NCBI RefSeq assembly: GCF_003600685.1 | Contig: NZ_CP032084.1 | Location: forward strand, 2,480,001 to 2,544,000 | DNA length: 64,000 bases | Source of the DNA: Achromobacter sp. B7 | GTDB taxonomy: Bacteria; Pseudomonadota; Gammaproteobacteria; Burkholderiales; Burkholderiaceae_B | Direction: 5' to 3' | Part shown: positions 8,199-16,412 of the stretch, piece after piece | Position numbering within the stretch: the first letter of the stretch is position 1 | Layout: every line of letters starts with the position of its first letter | Made by a program: the position numbers and the translations under genes | The notes under the pieces: model-generated | Told to the model about the DNA's origin: nothing | Database searches by the model: none | Seen by the model: only the letters and a program-made list of their open reading frames with translations

Positions 8199-11066
8199 AT
8201 GGAACAAAAAAAAGTTTTTATATCTTATAGCTGGGATTCGGATGAGCACCAACAGTGGGTCTCGAAACTGGCTGAAGAGCTTGAGCGATTGCACGATTTC
8301 CACGTAGTCTGGGATGGATATGACTTGGATTCGTTTATTGATAAGAATCTATTTATGGAGGAGTCTGTTGCGCAAGCTGACTTTACAATTGTAGTGGCGA
8401 CAGAAAATTATTTTAAGAAGGCAAATGGTCGAGAGGGGGGGGTGGGAATAGAAACTTATCTAAATAGTGCAAGGCATTGGGCAAGTCTGCTGGAAACCAA
8501 GCGAACTAATAGTATTGTGGTGTTGAGAGAAAAGGATAGTACACCTACATACTTAGCGGGCCATTTTTATGTTGACTTCACCGATGACTGCGCCTTTCCT
8601 CATAGCATCTCGACGTTGATCAGTAAGTTGAAGGAAAAGCCGAAATACAAACGTCCTGCAAAGCAAGCAACTGCGAGTGACCTAAAAGTTTATCAGCTGA
8701 CGAAAGCAGCAGACATTATCGGAATAGGTGCCAGAAATAGAAAATGTCTAATCACAGAACAGGAAGGGACCGATTTCTCTTCCTCCAATCGAATAAAATT
8801 CGAGCTTTGGGAAACTAAAACTCCAACAACGGTACATATTTTGGCATTGCACAATAATGTCAATATCTCTCAGACGTTGGGCAGGGCCGCAGAACTCATT
8901 GTGCAGAGAGATATAAACATCTCCAACCTTACCATTCTCCGACCAAAAGAAAAGAGAAAAAATACAGTTTCGATAGATAAACTTTTGGCGGAGAAGAGTT
9001 CTGCGCTCGCTCAGCGAAAATTAAATCTTACTGAGTTGACTTATGATGAATATGTGTGGAGCTATTGTATAGACGAGAGCTTTAAATCAGTGCAGCCTCC
9101 AGATGCTATCGATTTCTATACGACTCAGGAGCTGAAATCGGACGAAAACGTGTACGAGTCGGCCGTCGATCATCTATTGACGGAGCTTATGAACGAAACG
9201 GGTTGTTCGCCACAGCTGGTGATAGGAGGTGGGGGAATTGGTAAAACGTCCCTATCACTATCTCTGGCCAAAGCCCTTATAACCCAGCACAGCAATAACG
9301 TCCTAACAATACTGATTCGTTCAGAAGATATTCGGAAGTATGTAGAGTCCACTAACGCAATGCCTCCCGAGATTGTAGATATTTATGATGTCTATGTATT
9401 GCAGGCTAAGCACTTAAAGCACACAAACTTATTCGACAAAAAAACTTTTGATCTTTCCATTGTTAGCGGAAATATTGCAATTATTATTGATGGCTTGGAT
9501 GAGCTGACTTCAATATTCAAAGAGAGTTTTAACCTTCGTTCATTTCTTGACTCTATATCTTCGCACCATACGGAATTGGGGTACGGGCGAGTACTGTTGA
9601 CGACACGCGATACGACTCTAATCAAGAGAAATGATCTCGATAGATTGGGCTTTAAGAGTTATGAGCTTCTCGGTTTTAAGGAAAAAAATTGCACAAAATA
9701 TCTGAGAAGGAGGTTTGCAGCGTTTGGGGATATGGAGGATATTTGCTCGAAAATAATGAGAAAGGTGAATTCCAGTCTTTTTCAGTCCGAAAACAGAATT
9801 GTTCCATTTTTTGTGGACGTAATCGCCAATATTTTTGAGGAAAGTTTAGAGGAAAGTGGCGATTCGCCCGGGTTCGAGTTGAATCTTTCCTTGACGCCGT
9901 ATCCATCCTTAAATGAAATAACTGACCACATTATTTATTCCATATTTGAAAGAGAGAAGGTTCGCCATGGGTTTAATATTGAGCCGTCGGACTATGTGGA
10001 ACTGTTCGCTTTCTTAAACCAGGAGCACGGGGAGTGCTGGGAATTTTCAAAGGTTCAAGAAGCCGTCGATGGGTTTTATGGCGATAATGGGAAGGGATTG
10101 GCAGATTTGATTAAGAAGCATCCTTTAATAAAGGCGGGAGACAGGGATGCAAAGTTCAAGTATGATTTTTTGCATTCATACCTAAATTCAATTAAATTGC
10201 TTCAGGGTTTAACTGATATCGAGTTTGGAGCCAGTTTTGCCCGAAGTCTGGCGCGTCCCAGTATTGAATCTACAGAGATCAGGGATATAGTTAAGTTCTT
10301 TAAAACAAGGAGGCCGGAGTTTTCTGAGACGGCCGAGAAGTTGATTGAAAATTACAAATTTGTATTGAAAGGTCAGTTGTCTCCAATTGATAGGGGTGTC
10401 TATATTGGGGCTATAGAGAATATCCTTCTGTTGATTTTTTTAATTAAAAATTCGACAAAGGAAACTTTTACTCAAGATGTAAAATCTATTTATAAGTCGA
10501 AAGAAGGAGCTATCGAGGGGTTGTACATCAAGGGTGATTTGCCAGCTTTTGATTTTTCAAATACTAATGTAATCAATAGCAGGTTTAAGAATTATCCAAA
10601 ATTTTTGGCCTCCGATTTTGATTCCTCAAGTTTTATATACACCGAGTTTATAGGTTGTCACAACGATGTCTATCGAAATTCAAACCTCTTGAAGGGTAAG
10701 ATAGATCAAGCTACGTGCAGTATTGGAGATTTGGCGGAATCACTGGCTATGCTGAGCCAGGCCTCGGATATTAGCGATAGGATGTTGGTGGACGAAGCCA
10801 TCCAATTTCTCTCTAGTTTCTATAGGAATAGTGGATTTAGGGATAATAATAAAGTTCATATTCGGTTTTCGAACAGAATCTTGGGTCTAAAGGCGAGGGC
10901 GTTTCAGAAGCTTCTGGCTGCTGGTTACCTAACCATTAGCGCGGAGAAGGAGGTGGATACGTTCTATGCGATTGGGGATGGCTTCAAGTCGAGTGTTAGA
11001 AAGTTCATAAATGATGGATATAAAGATGCGAAAATGAAGAAGTTCTTGCTTTTCATCTCCGCGTAG
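8199..11066 (+). CDS. TIR/SEFIR-domain NACHT-type STAND NTPase (predicted antiphage sensor)
   Basis: A 955-residue protein. Residues 1-150 form a TIR/SEFIR domain (VFISYSWDSDEHQQWV, then KANGREGGVGIE, the GGVGxE block of bacterial TIR proteins). A segment of unknown fold (about 155-320) follows, then a NACHT-like NTPase with Walker A GGGGIGKT at 343-350, Walker B IIIDGLDE at 428-435 and a sensor TTRDT near 470. The C-terminal half lacks clear TPR or LRR repeats, but around residues 787-823 has a pentapeptide-like pattern (SRFKN, SDFDSSSF, YTEF). TIR domains in defence proteins degrade NAD+ or make signalling nucleotides after the NTPase senses infection; that role is inferred here. The ATG at 8199 is preferred over an in-frame TTG six bases upstream. 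Codon use is AT-rich, pointing to transfer. Confidence 0.82.
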   Translation: MEQKKVFISYSWDSDEHQQWVSKLAEELERLHDFHVVWDGYDLDSFIDKNLFMEESVAQADFTIVVATENYFKKANGREGGVGIETYLNSARHWASLLETKRTNSIVVLREKDSTPTYLAGHFYVDFTDDCAFPHSISTLISKLKEKPKYKRPAKQATASDLKVYQLTKAADIIGIGARNRKCLITEQEGTDFSSSNRIKFELWETKTPTTVHILALHNNVNISQTLGRAAELIVQRDINISNLTILRPKEKRKNTVSIDKLLAEKSSALAQRKLNLTELTYDEYVWSYCIDESFKSVQPPDAIDFYTTQELKSDENVYESAVDHLLTELMNETGCSPQLVIGGGGIGKTSLSLSLAKALITQHSNNVLTILIRSEDIRKYVESTNAMPPEIVDIYDVYVLQAKHLKHTNLFDKKTFDLSIVSGNIAIIIDGLDELTSIFKESFNLRSFLDSISSHHTELGYGRVLLTTRDTTLIKRNDLDRLGFKSYELLGFKEKNCTKYLRRRFAAFGDMEDICSKIMRKVNSSLFQSENRIVPFFVDVIANIFEESLEESGDSPGFELNLSLTPYPSLNEITDHIIYSIFEREKVRHGFNIEPSDYVELFAFLNQEHGECWEFSKVQEAVDGFYGDNGKGLADLIKKHPLIKAGDRDAKFKYDFLHSYLNSIKLLQGLTDIEFGASFARSLARPSIESTEIRDIVKFFKTRRPEFSETAEKLIENYKFVLKGQLSPIDRGVYIGAIENILLLIFLIKNSTKETFTQDVKSIYKSKEGAIEGLYIKGDLPAFDFSNTNVINSRFKNYPKFLASDFDSSSFIYTEFIGCHNDVYRNSNLLKGKIDQATCSIGDLAESLAMLSQASDISDRMLVDEAIQFLSSFYRNSGFRDNNKVHIRFSNRILGLKARAFQKLLAAGYLTISAEKEVDTFYAIGDGFKSSVRKFINDGYKDAKMKKFLLFISA

Positions 11067-11143
11067 ACGAAGTTAAGAGGGCAGGCCTCCTCGTGCGGCC
11101 ATGTGCTTCTAGATTGCAGAGTGCGTTCTTTACCGAGGGTCGA

Positions 11144-12370
11144 ATGATATCCATTCCGCGTGATTTAAATTACACACATCTGCTCGAGGTGGTTGAGTCG
11201 ATACCTGGCGCGATCGCGAATGAATTTTCTGTGCCATCTCGATTTCTGGACGGCGGACGGTTCGCAATGAGCGGAATGCTAATACAGTGTCTCGCGAAAT
11301 GGTCCCGACATAGCTCTACACGCCAACTGAAGATTGTAGGAACGCCTTCTAGTACAGTACTAACGAAACTAGCATTAGAGCCGCACGGTTGTGCGGCCTT
11401 GTACTTTGCGGCAAGCGCAGTCGGAGCATTAGATTTCTCTGCGTCGTCACCCGCACTTCGTAAGTACCTTATTCCGACTCTTATGGCGATGCAGTCATCG
11501 AGATTTCGCGACACTAACGGGAGTAGAGGCGCACATCTATGTTGTTTTCAGGGCGCCGCAAACGAATTTCTGCTTCCTCTTTATAGCCAACGAGAGGCTG
11601 CGACGCTGCGCAAGTCGGATGATTTTCAGACGCTGACGCGGCAGATGATTGAGTCATTCGAGCCCTTAGCCCTGCGTGGTATTTCGGACGAGAAGTTAGA
11701 GTACCTCAGCACTCTCATTGAGGAGCTTTTCGCTAATACTCACGATCACGCTAGATTCGATGAGAGCGGACTTGCCTTTCCTTCTGGAAATATCCGGGGG
11801 ATATTTATGCGAACATTCGAATACCGGGCTAGGAAAACTGAATCCGGGGACGATAGCGGCCCCCTGAGCCGGTACCTTGCTTGGTCTTCAATGCAAAAAA
11901 AAGGTCGTCCTCCGTCCGCGGAAGAGAACCTGAGACGGTTCGAGAAGATGAGGCCTCGTCGGGAGTCTACTATTACACCACTCGTGGCGACACGTATGCT
12001 CGAGGTGACCGTCTACGATACGGGTCCTGGGCTCGCCAAAAGGTGGGCTGCTCAGCATGTATCTCCAGCCGATCTGCATGTTATTTCAATCGATCAGGAG
12101 CTCGATTACGTCAAAGCGTGTTTTGAGATGCACGCGACTACAAAGCAATCTCGGGGATTTGGCCAAGGGCTTAACTCCTCGCTTGAAGCATTAAAAGCAC
12201 TGGGCGCATTTCTTTCATTACGTACTGGCCGCCTCTTTTTGCATCAAGACTTCTCTAAGCCTGATACCACGAAGTTCTTACCCGAGCCGTGGCATTTGGA
12301 GCGTCCTCAGCTTCCTACAATACCCGGAGCGTCATATACGATAGCGATTCCTTTGTCGCGGGGACGATAA
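11144..12370 (+). CDS. GHKL (HATPase-like) ATPase protein of a putative two-gene defence pair
   Basis: A 408-residue protein whose second half carries the Bergerat ATP-binding motifs: an N box E194-LFA-N198-THDHA, a G1 box D292TGPG and a G2 box GFGQGLN (about 338-344). There is no histidine-kinase dimerisation box, receiver or transmembrane segment, so this is not an ordinary sensor kinase. The N-terminal ~180 residues are of unknown fold. The start at 11144 (MISIPRDL) has a GAGGG ribosome site just upstream; a GTG 51 bases earlier is possible. Its TAA stop overlaps the ATG of the next gene (TAATG), indicating translational coupling. GC content is intermediate between the TIR-NACHT gene and the core genome. 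Confidence 0.72.
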   Translation: MISIPRDLNYTHLLEVVESIPGAIANEFSVPSRFLDGGRFAMSGMLIQCLAKWSRHSSTRQLKIVGTPSSTVLTKLALEPHGCAALYFAASAVGALDFSASSPALRKYLIPTLMAMQSSRFRDTNGSRGAHLCCFQGAANEFLLPLYSQREAATLRKSDDFQTLTRQMIESFEPLALRGISDEKLEYLSTLIEELFANTHDHARFDESGLAFPSGNIRGIFMRTFEYRARKTESGDDSGPLSRYLAWSSMQKKGRPPSAEENLRRFEKMRPRRESTITPLVATRMLEVTVYDTGPGLAKRWAAQHVSPADLHVISIDQELDYVKACFEMHATTKQSRGFGQGLNSSLEALKALGAFLSLRTGRLFLHQDFSKPDTTKFLPEPWHLERPQLPTIPGASYTIAIPLSRGR

Positions 12371-14562
12371 TGAGCGTCCTGTTTTCGTATGATTGGGAGC
12401 ACCCATCCGGAGCAACGTTTGAGGTGATCTTCAAGCACCCAGGGACATCGTCCGTCGCCGACTTTGCCACGGCATTAAACGAAGCGGCGCAAGGAGTCCT
12501 CTATCCAGACGGCGTCTTGGTCGTCTGCTTGCAAAGCGACAGTGCTGAAGCACTCGCGATGCTTTCTACGGCGAAGATTCGACAAAGCGTTTATCGATTC
12601 AGGGGCAAGACCAGCTTGCATCTCGTGGTCGTCGATATAACATGCCGGCCAGTACAGGTAATCGGGATGGAATCCTCTGTATCGACAAAGAGCTTGTGTA
12701 CCTTGGACCACTTGCTAGACGTATTTCCGAGTATTCTATCTCGTGGCATAGAAACAGTTTTTGCTGACGGAAGGGCGGTCGTTCGGGCTCCTTCGGGATT
12801 CGAGTTTGTAAAACCCTCAGGCGAAAAATCCAGCCATTTCTTGAGGACTGAAGAGGCGCTATCGACAAGCGCGTCTGTTGATTTCTTGGCGTTCGCATTG
12901 TTGTCAAGAATGAGCATTGAGCATTTGAAGGTTATTTTTGTTGACTCTATGGCCATTTCGGCGATTGCTTATTCGCTCCGGGAAATGCTCTACAAATTAA
13001 ATAGGGGAAGCCCGCAGATTATTAGTTTCCATTCGCACGGTGGAATTCATAATATCGAGATTCCGCCTCATAAGACCTTTTTTTGCATTATTTCTGCATC
13101 GTCCTCTATGTCTTTGCAGCGAAGATGGGTTTCGCACACACATTGCAGGAATGACGACGTCGTGACGCTATTGACGTTTCAGGATGCACGAGATGCCGAA
13201 ACGGCTTTGTGCAGGCTTCCGCGTCCATCCTCCTGGAAAGACGGTACCAACCCCGTGGACGGAGTTCGGCCTCTTCGTATATACGGCGAACGATTTCATC
13301 CGGAGCAGATTCTTCCTAAAAAGATTACGTTGGCGCTAAAGGCCCATCGCTGCGAAAAGGCGGCAAAATTTGCAGAGGATTTCTGCGATCGACCTATTCT
13401 CTCAATTAACGGGTTGGACGAACAGGGACAGCGCCGCGCCCATCTCATTCGCGGTCGTATGCTAAATGAATCACCGCCGTTCATAGCTTGGCTTCACAAG
13501 CAGCTGCGAGCCAATGTTCCAGTATCCGTACAGGGCATCGTGTTTCAGGATGACTCCGCTAGTAGAGAGATGGCTGAAATGTGCGCGACCTACCTTGCGG
13601 AGATGTCGATTTCTTTACCCTGGGGCGTGCGCTCTAGCTCTAATCTCGACTTGGCGATCGAATCGCTCCATCCTGAACGAGCGCTTCTAGTTGTAGCAGC
13701 AGTGATCAGCAAAGGTTCTCTCCTGCTTGGCGTCTCCCGCGATTTGCGTGCAGCCCATACTGGAGCCAAGACGTATCTCGCCGGAATTCAAATCTGTGAA
13801 TCCAGCTCCGATGCATCATTTTTGAAGCGCAATTTGACGCAAACCAAAGATAATACTTGTTTCTTTGATTGCCATCACACTCTGGCTATCGGTGCTGCTC
13901 TTCAACGATCATTCCGGGACGAGGAGGATGCTATTCGAGTCCGAGACGCGCGTGCTGATGCGCTTGAATATCGGTGGAATCCTCGCCGACAAGGTGGGCT
14001 GGTGGAAGATGCTCTGCTACCTAGCCTTGTAGTTGGAGATCATCGGTTGAGGCTTCGGCCGGACTTCGCTTTCTGGAGGTGCCCCTATACCGAGGGCGCT
14101 CAGCATGCGCCAATGGTGCTAGTCACAATAGGTGCGATTCTGCAGCGGGCGAGAACAGAGGAATTCGCGTCCGACGATCAGCGCTTATCTTCAGATGCGT
14201 TCCAGCAGGTCGTGCTCGACCCCCAAAATTTCAATCGATACAATGACGGGATTATCCAAGCCGCTATCTTGCGGCAAGCCTACCCTTCCGAACTTGACTA
14301 TTCGTCAATGCCGACAGAAAGCCGGTACATGGTATTGCTTCTGAAGAAAATGTTTACGTCTCGAACAAAGCAGCAGGGGGAGGCTATCTCTGAATTTGCG
14401 TTCGCTCTTGGTACGGAAAGACTTAAGTTGCAGCCGGCTGACTATGACGAACTATCGGGTTGGGTGTTGGCCACTGTTTCGGGACAAGCGGGTGATCGAG
14501 AACTCATAAGCCTGCTTAGACCCAAAGAGCTTGTCCCACAAAAAGGATCAAACGAGTTTTGA
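12370..14562 (+). CDS. large phosphoribosyltransferase-like protein of the putative two-gene pair
   Basis: A 730-residue protein that I do not recognise as a named family. Residues 438-460 (VVAAVISKGSLLLGVSRDLR at the core) resemble the PRPP-binding loop of type I phosphoribosyltransferases (usually VxxDDVxxTGxT), with the paired acidic residues replaced by Ala. An earlier block (IFVDSMAISAIAYSLREML, about 189-207, and CIISASSSMSL near 240) looks like a second such fold, so two PRTase-like modules in tandem are possible. The last ~200 residues include an acidic, helix-rich tail. It is coupled to the GHKL gene upstream through TAATG, so the products probably form a complex or act in sequence. 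The PRTase reading is inference from motif shape and needs profile searches. Confidence 0.6.
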   Translation: MSVLFSYDWEHPSGATFEVIFKHPGTSSVADFATALNEAAQGVLYPDGVLVVCLQSDSAEALAMLSTAKIRQSVYRFRGKTSLHLVVVDITCRPVQVIGMESSVSTKSLCTLDHLLDVFPSILSRGIETVFADGRAVVRAPSGFEFVKPSGEKSSHFLRTEEALSTSASVDFLAFALLSRMSIEHLKVIFVDSMAISAIAYSLREMLYKLNRGSPQIISFHSHGGIHNIEIPPHKTFFCIISASSSMSLQRRWVSHTHCRNDDVVTLLTFQDARDAETALCRLPRPSSWKDGTNPVDGVRPLRIYGERFHPEQILPKKITLALKAHRCEKAAKFAEDFCDRPILSINGLDEQGQRRAHLIRGRMLNESPPFIAWLHKQLRANVPVSVQGIVFQDDSASREMAEMCATYLAEMSISLPWGVRSSSNLDLAIESLHPERALLVVAAVISKGSLLLGVSRDLRAAHTGAKTYLAGIQICESSSDASFLKRNLTQTKDNTCFFDCHHTLAIGAALQRSFRDEEDAIRVRDARADALEYRWNPRRQGGLVEDALLPSLVVGDHRLRLRPDFAFWRCPYTEGAQHAPMVLVTIGAILQRARTEEFASDDQRLSSDAFQQVVLDPQNFNRYNDGIIQAAILRQAYPSELDYSSMPTESRYMVLLLKKMFTSRTKQQGEAISEFAFALGTERLKLQPADYDELSGWVLATVSGQAGDRELISLLRPKELVPQKGSNEF

Positions 14563-14793
14563 CCTGTACCCACGTGCCCTGATGGATGAGGCGCGTCGGT
14601 TGTATACGTTTACCTTCTGATTTAGGTGGTCGGATCCGTGTGGACGCCAACAGTGCGAGAGCAGACTCGAGAAGTTTGGTCGACTGACTCCGGGAAAAAT
14701 GTCAGCTTTGGATCGGTCGCCGATTTAGCTGCGCTGGACACAGATTTTAAGGACAAGCCGACACTGTATATATCGGCTCGATCCGGGCACCTT
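14563..14793. other. right edge of the first accessory island
   Basis: About 230 bases after the PRTase-like gene with no supported feature. An open frame from 14626 gives a protein with no family features and a Cys/Arg-rich end, and was not accepted. No repeat matching the left edge was seen. Confidence 0.4.
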
Positions 14794-15108
14794 CTATTTA
14801 ACTGGTGCTGTCGACGTCGCCGACTGTGTTAGATTTGGCAATGGTTCATCAATTGCGACCGCTACAAGGTCCGCTAGGTGATTGCAAAGACTCTCTACGC
14901 TACCAATTAAGTTCGACAATACCCAAATACTTAATGGCTGCGCACCCGAAGCCCCCGGCTCATTTACCCCATTCCCCACAATCCGAGCAATCGCCCAAAT
15001 CCCTTGGCAAGCCCGCTCCATCTTCCTCAAATTATCCATCCGCACAACAGCAAACTCCGGATCATCCGGCGTTGCCCAGCGGTCATAGGTATAGGGGTGA
15101 TCGTTCAT
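14794..15108 (-). CDS. small hypothetical protein with structured leader
   Basis: A 104-residue, probably cytoplasmic protein beginning MNDHPYTYDRW. It is mostly helical in appearance (NLRKMERACQGIWAIARIVGN and SNLIGSVESLCNHLADLV are amphipathic), with no catalytic motif. The start at 15108 follows an AGAGG ribosome site. I regard it as real because it is preceded by an elaborate leader with several hairpins and its own terminator-like stem. No function can be assigned. It sits at the edge of the first accessory island. Confidence 0.6.
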   Translation of the reverse strand: MNDHPYTYDRWATPDDPEFAVVRMDNLRKMERACQGIWAIARIVGNGVNEPGASGAQPLSIWVLSNLIGSVESLCNHLADLVAVAIDEPLPNLTQSATSTAPVK

Positions 15109-15304
15109 AGCAGCCTCTTTTGTCGTTAGACCCGCTCCCCGCTGTCAATCGGGGTGGGCGGGCGCAAGGCCGGGTTGACAGACCGGTGACAAAAGAAACC
15201 GGCGCACGCGAGCGTGCCCCAGCCAAGGCCCGCCCATAGCAGGGACGTGCGTCGGCCTACGGACGTAAAAATGCCGCTATTGCAGCGGCAGTCCGCCTTT
15301 TGTC
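15109..15304 (-). promoter_or_regulatory. candidate structured 5' leader (attenuator-like)
   Basis: Read on the minus strand, this ~195-base leader begins with GACAAAAGGCGG and ends with the related GACAAAAGAGGC just before the ATG. In between are a terminator-like stem (TGCCGCT/AGCGGCA at 15272-15290) followed by TTTTT, a stem GCACGC/GCGTGC, a GGGCGGGC segment able to pair with a downstream GCCCGCCC, and a stem CCCCG/CGGGG directly upstream of the ribosome site. The arrangement suggests a regulatory RNA or attenuator controlling the small gene. No known riboswitch class was recognised. Confidence 0.45.
15272..15290 (-). terminator. terminator-like stem inside the leader
   Basis: A 7-bp stem with a 5-base loop is followed on the minus strand by five T residues (15271-15267). 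It would stop minus-strand transcription before the small gene unless an alternative fold forms. It could also end an upstream minus transcript. Confidence 0.5.
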
Positions 15305-15431
15305 ATTTCCAGCTGTCAAACCGGACGGTCATTGGTGTGACCGCAGGGCGAGTATACGGCGGAACGCTATGGAAGCCGCAACGATGCGCGTGACGTTTTT
15401 GTCTCGCCCCAAACGACGGTCAAAAAGCACA

Positions 15432-15451
15432 AAGGGCTCCGCAGAGCCCTT
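15432..15451 (-). terminator. intrinsic terminator of the methyltransferase gene
   Basis: An 8-bp perfect stem AAGGGCTC/GAGCCCTT with a 4-base loop lies 9 bases beyond the methyltransferase stop. On the minus strand a T-rich run ending in TTTTT follows a few bases further on. Confidence 0.7.
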
Positions 15452-15459
15452 CGTCATAT

Positions 15460-16308
15460 TCATGCAGCCACCGGCACAAAAAACCGATCCTTCAACTCCT
15501 GCAACCCAATCCTCTCCAACATCTCCGTCAGCCTCTCCGCAGGCTTCCGAGTCGGCAAATCCTTGTACTGCGCAATGATCAATTCATTCTTCATCGAATG
15601 CTCCCACCCGACCAACTCCGTCACGCTAACCTGATACCCATGCGCTTCAAGTTGCAAACACCGCAGCACATTCGTAATCTGGCTTCCAAATTCCCGCGTA
15701 TGCAGCGGATGCCGCCAAATCTCCGCCAGCGGATCAGCCAGCGCCTTGCTCTTATTCTTCCTTAGCACCGAAGCCACTTCCGCCTGGCAGCAAGGCACAA
15801 CCACGATGTACTTGGCTTTCTTCTCCAACGCAAAGTGAATCGCATCATCCGTTGCCGTATTACAAGCGTGCAATGCGGTGACAACATCAATCGTCGCCGG
15901 CAACTTATCCGAAGTAATCGATTCCGCCACAGACAGATTCAAGAACGACATCCCGGCAAACCCCAGCCGCTTCGCCAGTTCCTCTGACGACTTCACCAGT
16001 TCCTCGCGCGTCTCGATCCCATAAATATGGGACCCATTCCCGACGGCATCCTTCTGTTCCTTAAAGAACAAGTCATACAGAATAAACCCCAGATACGACT
16101 TACCCGCCCCATGGTCCGCAAGCGTCACCGCACCGCGTTCTTGTTGGACGTCTTTCAGCAGCGGCTCGATGAACTGAAACAGGTGATAGACCTGTTTCAG
16201 CTTACGGCGGCTGTCCTGGTTCATCTTGCCGTCGCGGGTCAGGATGTGCAGGGCTTTGAGGAGTTCGACGGACTGGCCGGGGCGGATGTCGTGGTTTTTT
16301 TCTGACAT
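15460..16308 (-). CDS. class I SAM-dependent methyltransferase (Methyltransf_32-like)
   Basis: A 282-residue predicted methyltransferase. The SAM-binding motif I is degenerate but recognisable (TLADHGAGKSYLGF, about residues 61-74), followed by an acidic motif II position (YGIETREELV). TALHACNTATDDAI and VVPCCQAEV match the ALHxCxxxTD and PCC blocks of the Methyltransf_32 group found in bacteria and in eukaryotic RRNAD1-type proteins. The substrate is unknown. The start is the ATG at 16308 (MSEKNHD). It has its own terminator and is separated by a hairpin from the operon upstream, so it is probably monocistronic. Confidence 0.75.
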   Translation of the reverse strand: MSEKNHDIRPGQSVELLKALHILTRDGKMNQDSRRKLKQVYHLFQFIEPLLKDVQQERGAVTLADHGAGKSYLGFILYDLFFKEQKDAVGNGSHIYGIETREELVKSSEELAKRLGFAGMSFLNLSVAESITSDKLPATIDVVTALHACNTATDDAIHFALEKKAKYIVVVPCCQAEVASVLRKNKSKALADPLAEIWRHPLHTREFGSQITNVLRCLQLEAHGYQVSVTELVGWEHSMKNELIIAQYKDLPTRKPAERLTEMLERIGLQELKDRFFVPVAA

Positions 16309-16320
16309 GGGGAAGGCAAA

Positions 16321-16343
16321 GCGCCCCGCTAGTGGCGGGGCGC
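16321..16343. terminator. GC-rich hairpin ending the long ABC/CMD operon
   Basis: A 9-bp perfect stem (GCGCCCCGC/GCGGGGCGC) with a 5-base loop lies about 70 bases past the stop of the CMD gene and just upstream of the methyltransferase start. No long T run follows, so termination may be partial. Confidence 0.5.
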
Positions 16344-16412
16344 GTAGTGGCGCGGAAAGCGTCAGTTTAACGAAAACGCTGACGTGGCCGCAGGGCGGCG
16401 GTAAAGCGGGTC

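Noticed and set aside
14626..14832. Short plus-strand frame after the PRTase-like gene
   Set aside because: No ribosome site or family features, and it overlaps the 3' end of the better-supported minus-strand small gene.
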